Source of the DNA: an uncultured Clostridia bacterium
GTDB lineage: Bacteria; Bacillota; Clostridia; TANB77; CAG-508
Assembly (NCBI GenBank): GCA_934177795.1
Contig: CAKPPS010000032.1
Location: 1-13,105, forward strand
Length of the DNA stretch: 13,105 nt
Direction: 5' to 3'
Shown here one piece after another: positions 1 through 5,079 of the stretch. The notes under the pieces were generated by a model. It was not told the origin of the DNA, did no database searches, and worked only from the letters and a program-made list of their open reading frames with translations. Position 1 is the first letter of the stretch. Each line of letters opens with the position of its first letter. Made by a program: the position numbers and the translations under genes.

Positions 1-438
1 TAACTTTTCGCCATTGCTTAATTTTTTTATAAATTTAGCACCAAATTTTTCATAATAATTATTTAATTCTGTTTTTAGGAATATTTCGTTATAATTTCTC
101 TTCTTGCTTTCTTTTAAAATTGCATCATTCAATATTTTTGAATATCCCTTTCCTCTATATTCTTTTTTTACATACATCGTTGCGTACCAAGGCTTTAAAT
201 TTATACACTCATCACAATCATTTGGAAATATTGAAATAAATCCAATTAACATGTCATTACTTAACAATATTAATTTACAAAAATCATCCTTGTTTAAGTT
301 ACTCTTTATTTTTTCTATTTTTTTAGCAATTCTATTTTTCTTATCCTTTTCTTTATTATCTGCCCATTCTTCATATTCCAATATTGCAACTTCTTTTAAA
401 AAATCTATTTTATCTAAAAGATTATATACTTCAAGCAT
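1..438 (-). CDS. GNAT-family N-acetyltransferase, C-terminus beyond window
   Basis: Open reading frame from an ATG at 438 running leftwards off the window; 146 residues are visible and no stop is reached. The protein begins MLEVYNLLDKIDF and contains the GNAT acetyl-CoA pyrophosphate-binding loop in 'VKKEYRGKGYSKIL' (R-x-x-G pattern; the last small residue is S rather than G or A). This is followed by the typical C-terminal 'NNYYEKFGAKFI' strand-turn. Family knowledge: GNAT enzymes transfer an acetyl group from acetyl-CoA to an amine in the cytoplasm. The substrate cannot be read from sequence. The start is supported by GAGGTG (445-450) six bases upstream. A plausible promoter lies at 502-530, so the gene appears to be transcribed on its own. 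Most of the fold is present, so probably only a short tail is missing. The call of the superfamily is solid; any specific function would be a guess. Confidence 0.85.
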   Translation of the reverse strand, partial: MLEVYNLLDKIDFLKEVAILEYEEWADNKEKDKKNRIAKKIEKIKSNLNKDDFCKLILLSNDMLIGFISIFPNDCDECINLKPWYATMYVKKEYRGKGYSKILNDAILKESKKRNYNEIFLKTELNNYYEKFGAKFIKKLSNGEKL

Positions 439-501
439 ATGAGTCACCTCTATTATTTTTGAATTCATTTTCCCCAATTATCCCACTTCCTGTGAATTAT
501 T

Positions 502-530
502 TAAATACATTTTCTGTTAAAACTTGTCTA
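502..530 (-). promoter_or_regulatory. Candidate promoter of the GNAT gene
   Basis: On the minus strand TAGACA (525-530) and TATTTA (502-507) are separated by exactly 17 bases, about 60 bases upstream of the acetyltransferase start. The -10 box is a weak match, so this is only a candidate. Confidence 0.35.
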
Positions 531-591
531 ACTGTGCTAAGTCTCGCCCTAATTGTGACCAAAGTGTGACAATTTTACCTAAAAATGTAAG

Positions 592-624
592 AAAAAAGCA
601 CCTGCTAAAATCTAGCAAATGCTT
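592..624 (-). terminator. Intrinsic terminator of the initiator tRNA unit
   Basis: The minus strand carries a 12-bp stem, AAGCATTTGCTA pairing with TAGCAGGTGCTT (two G-U pairs), with a 5-base loop (608-612) and a following T run (592-597). It begins eleven bases after the CCA end of the tRNA at 635 and is correctly oriented to end its transcript. Confidence 0.8.
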
Positions 625-634
625 CATTTTATTG

Positions 635-710
<76 letters not shown>

Positions 711-870
711 ATATATAAATTATTTTATTCACAAAAGCTAATTTTTATGACAAACTTTTATGAATTTTATTAAAAAATTAGTAAATAGTTGGTTTATTCC
801 TAATTTATAAAAAACTTAGAATGTCTGTAACTATTGAATATAGGCTGTTATACTTTTCTTCGTAATGCCT

Positions 871-920
871 ATGACCGTTGGGTTATGAGCCCGACGAGCT
901 GCCAACTGCTCCATCCTGCG
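871..920 (-). pseudogene. Decayed initiator tRNA-Met, 5' half only
   Basis: This segment repeats 661-710 at an exact offset of 210 bases with five substitutions in 50, covering acceptor 5' strand, D-arm, anticodon arm and the start of the variable loop. Beyond 871 the similarity stops: no T-arm (no TTCGA-type loop), no matching 3' acceptor strand and no CCA are present. The acceptor strand has changed to CGCAGGA, and the anticodon stem now has a mismatch (TCGGG against CCCAA). It cannot form a charged tRNA. The D-arm and anticodon loop are unchanged. It lies directly downstream of the best promoter in this part of the window (948-977). It is best read as the first member of a former tandem pair; a retained structured RNA leader is possible but unproven. 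Confidence 0.85.
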
Positions 921-947
921 ATATTTAATATAATTAACTACTTTTTT

Positions 948-977
948 ATTATATAACTTATTACTGTTATTTGTCAA
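948..977 (-). promoter_or_regulatory. Strong sigma-A-type promoter for the initiator tRNA unit
   Basis: Minus strand has consensus TTGACA (972-977) and consensus TATAAT (948-953) with an 18-base spacer. The expected start near 941 lies about 20 bases before the tRNA remnant. This is the strongest promoter match for the intact tRNA at 635-710 as well, because the sequence between 711 and 870 holds no good -10/-35 pair. Confidence 0.75.
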
Positions 978-1069
978 TACATTTTCAAATTTTTTTATGC
1001 TAAAAATACTACATATTTCGCCATTATATCAAAAAATTAATACCTTATTTTAATTCTAGGATTTTATTT

Positions 1070-1546
1070 TTATTTATGCTCTTTTAAATCCATATATATA
1101 AACGTTTCCAAGTATTGCTTATTTTGTTCATAGTTCTGTCTAATTTGAGTCGCACTAATTGGTACTATCTTTTTTTCTATATCAACAATTCTATTTTTAA
1201 TGCTTAAATATTCTGCTACTTTTTCACCATACTTTTCACTACAGTAAAAATGTGTTACTGGAATATCCTTAATTAAATTTGATAGATAATTCATTTGTAT
1301 ATTAACACTTTTTTTATCTAATCCATATTCCTTAGGACTATTATAAGCATAAATTATATTTACTGTTGGATACAATCTTTTTATCCAACTAGCTCTTTGT
1401 TGTATGTCTATATCTATAATATCAGTATCATAAATTATACAATAAACTTGATTCATCTCTTTTATTGCTGTTTCTATCAATAATTGATGTCCTTTATGCA
1501 ATGGTGCATATTTCCCTATTGTAAACCCAATTTTTTCATTACTCAT
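1070..1546 (-). CDS. NadR-like nucleotidylyltransferase (stand-alone NMN adenylyltransferase domain)
   Basis: The 158-residue protein begins 'GFTIGKYAPLHKGH' (residues 7-20), the HxGH nucleotidyltransferase signature with H17 and H20. It ends with 'VPISATQIR' (128-136), the matching ISxTxxR phosphate-binding motif. The middle parts 'ASWIKRLYP' and 'SEKYGEKVAEYL' resemble the NMN adenylyltransferase domain of NadR. Family knowledge: such enzymes join an adenylyl or cytidylyl group to a mononucleotide or related phosphate, here most likely NMN to NAD, in the cytoplasm. Compared with full NadR (about 400 residues), the N-terminal helix-turn-helix and the C-terminal ribosylnicotinamide kinase domain are absent, so this is a single-domain form. 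The start is backed by AGAGGG seven bases upstream. Neighbours give no pathway clue. Another small substrate of the same superfamily cannot be excluded. Confidence 0.8.
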   Translation of the reverse strand: MSNEKIGFTIGKYAPLHKGHQLLIETAIKEMNQVYCIIYDTDIIDIDIQQRASWIKRLYPTVNIIYAYNSPKEYGLDKKSVNIQMNYLSNLIKDIPVTHFYCSEKYGEKVAEYLSIKNRIVDIEKKIVPISATQIRQNYEQNKQYLETFIYMDLKEHK

Positions 1547-1725
1547 ATATTTTCCCTCTTTTTCAATATTTAATATATTTCTATTCTTCCAAATTTTACT
1601 ATAAACACTATATAATTATTACATTTTCCATTATATTCATCAAACCATTTGTGTATAAAATTTTTATTACTTTCTGTAAAAGTATCATTTTTCCAGTATA
1701 GACATATAATTACTTAAAAATTGTT

Positions 1726-1762
1726 AAAAAAAATGCAGAAAATAGTTCAATTTCCTACATTT
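1726..1762 (-). terminator. Intrinsic terminator after the acidic-tail membrane protein gene
   Basis: Minus strand forms a 13-bp stem, AAATGTAGGAAAT pairing with ATTTTCTGCATTT (two G-U pairs), with a 6-base loop at 1744-1749 and an eight-base T run (1726-1733, overlapping the stem end). It starts seven bases after the stop codon at 1770. Confidence 0.8.
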
Positions 1763-1769
1763 TGTTTTC

Positions 1770-2141
1770 TTATTCGGTTACTTCAGTATTTGAAGTTTCG
1801 TTTGTAGTTGCATCATTAGTAGAATTTATTTCTTCATTTGTTGCTGAATTTGTTGTTTCTTCATCACTGTCATCTTGAGTCTCTTCTACTTCGTCTGTAG
1901 AGTCTTCATCATAGTCTTCATAATCTTCATCATAAGCATATCCACTATCTAAAGCTGCATCTTGAGCATTTTTAACAGCTCTATGTACAATAAAATATGT
2001 TCCTGCTATAATTACAATTGCTGCACATACAACTATTATAATAAATGTTTTTAAACTCATTGTTATATCTGAAGCTTTTCCTCCTGGTGCTCTTCTATCA
2101 CCTTGTCTTCTATCTTCTGATCTTCTATCTGGCATTCTCAT
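1770..2141 (-). CDS. Small membrane protein with DRR-repeat head and acidic tail, unknown function
   Basis: I do not recognise a family. The 123-residue product has three parts. Residues 1-30 are basic and contain DRR at positions 5, 10 and 15, an exact five-residue period. Residues about 32-52 form one hydrophobic membrane helix. Residues 60-123 are low-complexity and strongly acidic: mostly D, E and Y up to about residue 80, then E, T, N and S to the end. By the positive-inside rule the head should be cytoplasmic and the tail outside. The gene follows the DtxR-fold regulator on the same strand after a 124-base gap and ends at its own terminator. AAGGA sits close to two possible starts: the ATG at 2141 (spacing about 5) or an ATG two codons later at 2135 (spacing about 10-11). 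Either is possible. A role at the envelope or in binding cations is speculation from composition. Confidence 0.75.
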   Translation of the reverse strand: MRMPDRRSEDRRQGDRRAPGGKASDITMSLKTFIIIVVCAAIVIIAGTYFIVHRAVKNAQDAALDSGYAYDEDYEDYDEDSTDEVEETQDDSDEETTNSATNEEINSTNDATTNETSNTEVTE

Positions 2142-2153
2142 CTCTTCCTTTCT

Positions 2154-2182
2154 TTTGTAATTTTACAAATGTTTATTAAACA
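2154..2182. repeat. Two adjacent small palindromes upstream of the acidic-tail protein gene
   Basis: TTTGTAA-TT-TTACAAA (2154-2169) and TGTTTA-T-TAAACA (2170-2182) are perfect inverted repeats lying side by side just ahead of the ribosome binding site of the gene at 1770-2141. They could be operator sites or simply chance in AT-rich DNA. Confidence 0.35.
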
Positions 2183-2265
2183 ATATTTATCCTAAAATAT
2201 TATTTATTACTCTATTTTCTTTATAACACATTTCTGTTAATTTTTCTAGTAGTTTTTTTAAAATG

Positions 2266-2739
2266 TTATATATTTGTAATATTTCTATTTCCTTGTATTA
2301 TTTTTACCTTCGAACATTCTTGACATTTAGGATTATTTTCATCATAATCACAATCTAAATCTCCTAAATTCATTACATTAGCAATATATTTTTCTAAACT
2401 TCTTGTTGTATCTTTTGACATTGCATATTTCATTAGTTTTGCTTCTTCTTCAGCTGTTTTTTCTTCCACTCCTAAAATTTCTACTAAAAACATTTTTATT
2501 ATATCATGTTTTTTTATTATTTCTTTTGCTAATTCTTCTCCATTCTGTGTCAAGTTAATTTCTCCATAAACTTCATATTCTATTAAATTTATATCTTTGA
2601 GATGTTTTATTGCTTTATTAACACTTGGTTTTGTAATTTTCAGTTTTTCCGCAATATCTGTTACTCTAACTTTTCCTATATTTTTTTCTAATATATATAT
2701 CGTTTTTAAATATTCTTCTTGAGAATTGGTTAGTTTCAT
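2266..2739 (-). CDS. DtxR/MntR-fold transcriptional regulator with altered metal site
   Basis: The 157-residue protein opens with 'SQEEYLKTIYILE' and a winged helix-turn-helix ('VTDIAEKLKITKPSVNKAIKHL', roughly 26-47). It continues with a dimerisation part ('KKHDIIKMFLVEILGVEEKTAEEE', 76-99), the layout of MntR and DtxR regulators. Aligning by eye to Bacillus subtilis MntR (ligands D8, E11, H77, E99, E102, H103) gives E9, K12, H78, K101, K104 and Y105 here, so four of six metal ligands are replaced by residues that do not normally bind Mn or Fe. The tail after about 111 is not MntR-like and holds three cysteines, C130-x8-C139-x2-C142. The start follows AAGGAGGAGAAT. Promoter and a 12-bp palindrome lie just upstream, suggesting self-regulation. 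The fold is confident; the sensed signal is unknown and should not be assumed to be manganese or iron. Confidence 0.85.
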   Translation of the reverse strand: MKLTNSQEEYLKTIYILEKNIGKVRVTDIAEKLKITKPSVNKAIKHLKDINLIEYEVYGEINLTQNGEELAKEIIKKHDIIKMFLVEILGVEEKTAEEEAKLMKYAMSKDTTRSLEKYIANVMNLGDLDCDYDENNPKCQECSKVKIIQGNRNITNI

Positions 2740-2758
2740 ATTCTCCTCCTTGTAAGCT

Positions 2759-2770
2759 TATGTTAACATA
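2759..2770. promoter_or_regulatory. Candidate operator palindrome over the regulator promoter
   Basis: TATGTTAACATA is a perfect 12-bp palindrome that overlaps the -10 box (2768-2773) and covers the expected transcription start near 2761 of the DtxR-fold regulator gene. A bound dimer here would block transcription. The GTTAAC core recalls DtxR-class half-sites, but the match is not close enough to name a known box. Confidence 0.5.
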
Positions 2771-2796
2771 TTACTATATTTAATATTTTTTGTCAA
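2768..2796 (-). promoter_or_regulatory. Promoter of the DtxR-fold regulator gene
   Basis: Consensus TTGACA (2791-2796) and TAATAT (2768-2773) are 17 bases apart on the minus strand. The -35 box begins only five bases after the comEA stop codon, so there is no room for a terminator and comEA transcripts may also read into this gene. Confidence 0.7.
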
Positions 2797-2801
2797 TATT
2801 C

Positions 2802-3443
2802 TTATTTGACACATATCATGTCTTTTATTTTGCTATATTTTGATTCTCCTATTCCTTTTACTTGTTTTATTTCTTCTATATTATTAAATTTTTTATTTTG
2901 TTTTCTATATTCTATAATTTTCATAGCTGTTGCTGCTCCTATACCAGGTAAATTTTCTAATTCTATCTGTGTTGCAGTATTTATATTTATTTTGGTACTT
3001 TTTTCTATATTTTTACTATTTTCTTTCTGATTTATCTGATTATTGCTGTTTACCACTATATTATTTGTCTGATTTTCTTCACTTTCTTCTCCTTCTGTTG
3101 GTATATATATTTTCATTCCATCTTCAAGTTTATATGCTAAATTTATATTTTTCATATCTGCTTTTTCTTTGAGTCCTTCTGCTTTATTTATTGCATCTAC
3201 TACTCTACTGTTTTCTTCTAACTCTACTATTCCTTCTTTATTTACAGCTCCAGAAATATGTACCACAATTTTAGTTTTCGTCTCTTCTGTTGCTTTTTCT
3301 ATATTTTCTGTATTTTCAGTTGTAGTACTTTCTGATATTACCACTTCTTCTATATTTTTGTTATATATATAATATCCTAATATTCCTATAAAAATTATTA
3401 ATGATGTTATTATAACTTTTTTTCTTTTATTCAAGTCTAACAT
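2802..3443 (-). CDS. comEA: ComEA-like competence DNA receptor
   Basis: The 213-residue protein has the full ComEA layout: a short cytoplasmic start, one membrane helix (about 9-27), an SLBB-type domain ('VVHISGAVNKEGIVEL', about 60-116), a polar N/E/K-rich linker (117-150) and a C-terminal double helix-hairpin-helix DNA-binding domain ('ININTATQIELENLPGIGAA' from 152, second hairpin 'VKGIGESKYSKI' near 195). Family knowledge: ComEA sits outside the membrane, binds incoming double-stranded DNA non-specifically and hands it to the ComEC channel. GGAGAGG lies five bases before the ATG. comEB and comEC are not adjacent, unlike the usual comE operon, so uptake partners must be elsewhere or the protein may serve another DNA-binding role. 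The upstream side borders an insertion-sequence remnant. Confidence 0.88.
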   Translation of the reverse strand: MLDLNKRKKVIITSLIIFIGILGYYIYNKNIEEVVISESTTTENTENIEKATEETKTKIVVHISGAVNKEGIVELEENSRVVDAINKAEGLKEKADMKNINLAYKLEDGMKIYIPTEGEESEENQTNNIVVNSNNQINQKENSKNIEKSTKININTATQIELENLPGIGAATAMKIIEYRKQNKKFNNIEEIKQVKGIGESKYSKIKDMICVK

Positions 3444-3455
3444 TCTATCCTCTCC

Positions 3456-3494
3456 TATCTCTATGAATTAATAATTCTCTCTCGATATCTCTAT
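3456..3494. repeat. Direct repeat flanking a palindrome in the comEA leader
   Basis: TATCTCTAT occurs at 3456-3464 and again at 3486-3494, thirty bases apart. The perfect palindrome GAATTA-A-TAATTC (3465-3477) begins immediately after the first copy. The set lies 13 to 51 bases upstream of the comEA start and is suggestive of a regulatory site, but AT-rich sequence makes chance repeats common. No convincing promoter was found in the AT stretch 3495-3537. Confidence 0.3.
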
Positions 3495-3537
3495 TTATCT
3501 TAATATTTTATTTTATATTATATTAATTAAATTAGAC

Positions 3538-3664
3538 TGTACTGAAATCAAAAAATTGGACATTTTTTGATTAGGTACTAGGCAACTTGGAAATGAACTC
3601 TGTATTGTACATGACCCATTCCTTTTAACTCCCTCTTTATCCTTTGTATCCAATGAAAAATATA
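3538..3664 (-). mobile_element. IS3-family (IS150-type) remnant: terminal repeat plus transposase OrfB C-terminus
   Basis: Reading leftwards from 3655, codons give HWIQRIKRELKGMGHVQYR and then VHFQVA and a TAG stop at 3578-3580. This closely matches the C-terminus of IS150-type OrfB transposases (pattern R-I-K-x-x-L-K-G-M-S-P-V-Q-Y-R); the SP is changed to GH. Tyr-Ile-Phe (YIF) can be read just upstream and an in-frame stop codon (3665-3667) precedes it, so the rest of the gene is gone. Right after the stop lies a sequence whose outer end reads TGTACTGAAATCAAAAAATT on the plus strand from 3538, resembling the terminal inverted repeat of this IS group. The end contains an 11-bp perfect hairpin, AATCAAAAAAT with ATTTTTTGATT (3545-3571). 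Only one end survives, so the element is immobile. It accounts for much of the 322-base gap between comEA and the carboxypeptidase gene. Confidence 0.8.
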
Positions 3665-3692
3665 CTAAACAAAAATTTCTATTCTAAAATAA

Positions 3693-3721
3693 TTGCAAAA
3701 TCCTGCAAAATGCTATATATT
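3693..3721 (+). promoter_or_regulatory. Promoter of the D,D-carboxypeptidase gene
   Basis: TTGCAA (3693-3698) and TATATT (3716-3721) are separated by 17 bases, giving a start near 3728 and a leader of about 38 bases before the ATG at 3766. The boxes lie just outside the insertion-sequence remnant. Confidence 0.6.
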
Positions 3722-3765
3722 ATTACTATTAAAATTAAGATATAAGAAATTTAGGAGTGTAAAAC

Positions 3766-5016
3766 ATGAAATTAAATATAAGGAACTTTATTTTTTTATT
3801 TTTTTTAGTTATAACATTATCTTTTAGCAATTTTAGTTATATTTATGCTTCTGATGATGAACCTACTTTAAATTCTAAAGCTGCATTTTTAATTGATAAC
3901 AAAACAAATAAAGTATTATATAGTAAAAATCCTGATGAGAAGATGTTTCCAGCAAGTACTACAAAAATAGTTACAGCAATTTTAGTTTTAGAAAATTGTA
4001 AATTAAATGATACTGTTACAGCAACTGCTGAAGGTTTGGCTTCTATTCCAGAAGGATATGTTACTGCAAATATTTCAGTTGATGAACAACTTACAGTTGA
4101 ACAATTACTTGAATTATTATTAATTCATTCAGCTAATGATGCTGCTAATATATTAGCTATTCATGTAGGAGGAACAATTGCTAATTTTGTTAATATGATG
4201 AATAATAAAGTGTATGAATTAAATTTATCTAACACTCATTTTACAAATACTTATGGACTACAAGATAATAATCATTATACAACAGCTCACGATTTAGCTA
4301 CTATCATGCAATATTGTCTCAAAAATTCAGATTTTAGACGAATCGCTGGTAGTTCTTCTTGTTCGATTTCTGAAACTAATAAGTCTGGTTCTAGATTTTT
4401 CAGTTCCACCAATGAACTGTTAGTTCCTACTAGCTCTTACTATTACAAATATGTTACTTCTGGAAAAACTGGATTTACAACAGAAGCAGGTGAATGTTTA
4501 GTCTCATCTGCATATAATAATAATCTAGAATTAGTATGTGTTGTATTAGGTGGTTCAGTCGTGGATAATGTTTCCACACGATTTTCTGAATCTAAAATAT
4601 TATATGAATATGGATTTAATAATTTTTCTTTCAAAAATATAGCTAATCCAGGAGATTTAATTACTCAAATAAATGTAGCTAATGGTTCTTACTCTACTGC
4701 TAATTTAGATTTAGCTTTTACTGACAGTATAAATGTTTTAGTAAACAACAATGATTTAAATACAAGCTATATACCTACTATTAATTTAAACACTAATATT
4801 TCTGCTCCTATTTCTCAAGGTGATATTTTAGGAACAGTTACTTATAATATAGATGGTATTAATTATTCTTCTAATTTAATTGCTACTCATAATGTTGAAA
4901 AATCTAAACTGCTGGAATTTATATGTATTATAATTATGTCTTTTGTAATTTTGCTAATTATTCTTATTATATTTTTTCCAAAGAAAAGCAAAAATGATGA
5001 TATTAATATAGACTAA
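3766..5016 (+). CDS. D-alanyl-D-alanine carboxypeptidase (PBP5-like, S11 family)
   Basis: This 416-residue penicillin-binding protein carries all three active-site motifs: S64-T-T-K67 ('PASTTKI'), S122-A-N124 ('HSANDAAN') and K234-T-G236 ('SGKTGFTTEAG'). A signal peptide covers about 1-28, a beta-rich C-terminal region about 290-375, and a hydrophobic anchor 382-404 is followed by a lysine-rich tail, matching a mature domain outside the membrane. Family knowledge: these enzymes remove the terminal D-alanine from peptidoglycan stem peptides and so limit cross-linking; DacF/DacA-type proteins are the nearest relatives. The AGGAG at 3753-3757 lies eight bases before the ATG. It is the only plus-strand gene in the window, runs convergently to the LCP gene and shares the hairpin at 5042-5079 with it. 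Its neighbours are also cell-wall related. The exact paralogue (dacA, dacB or dacF) cannot be decided. Confidence 0.92.
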   Translation: MKLNIRNFIFLFFLVITLSFSNFSYIYASDDEPTLNSKAAFLIDNKTNKVLYSKNPDEKMFPASTTKIVTAILVLENCKLNDTVTATAEGLASIPEGYVTANISVDEQLTVEQLLELLLIHSANDAANILAIHVGGTIANFVNMMNNKVYELNLSNTHFTNTYGLQDNNHYTTAHDLATIMQYCLKNSDFRRIAGSSSCSISETNKSGSRFFSSTNELLVPTSSYYYKYVTSGKTGFTTEAGECLVSSAYNNNLELVCVVLGGSVVDNVSTRFSESKILYEYGFNNFSFKNIANPGDLITQINVANGSYSTANLDLAFTDSINVLVNNNDLNTSYIPTINLNTNISAPISQGDILGTVTYNIDGINYSSNLIATHNVEKSKLLEFICIIIMSFVILLIILIIFFPKKSKNDDINID

Positions 5017-5041
5017 AAAACATTATTAATATGAGTATGTC

Positions 5042-5079
5042 AAAATAGGAGCAAACGATTAATCGTCTGCCCCTATTTT
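5042..5079. terminator. Bidirectional hairpin terminator between convergent genes
   Basis: Two 18-base arms (5042-5059 and 5062-5079) pair with two A-C mismatches. Outer AAAATAGG/CCTATTTT arms give a T-rich tail on both strands. The hairpin follows the carboxypeptidase stop by 25 bases and actually contains the stop codon of the LCP gene (5059-5061), so it can end transcripts from either side. Confidence 0.7.

Noticed and set aside
104..569. Overlapping plus-strand open frames at the left edge
   Set aside because: The first is antisense to the acetyltransferase, which has a recognisable fold and a ribosome site on the other strand. Both are rich in F, L and S, typical of reversed AT-rich coding DNA, and have no ribosome site.
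738..782. Inverted repeat of about nine bases between the two tRNA copies
   Set aside because: Only A and T except for the end pairs, with a loop of about 26 bases; expected by chance in such AT-rich sequence and without a T run in a useful place.
2266..2739. Naming the regulator mntR, ideR or dtxR
   Set aside because: Four of six metal-binding positions are changed, so a specific name would imply a metal response the sequence does not support.
3545..3571. Perfect 11-bp hairpin as a terminator of comEA or the carboxypeptidase gene
   Set aside because: It lies upstream of both genes and is part of the insertion-sequence end. Reading as the IS terminal repeat explains it.
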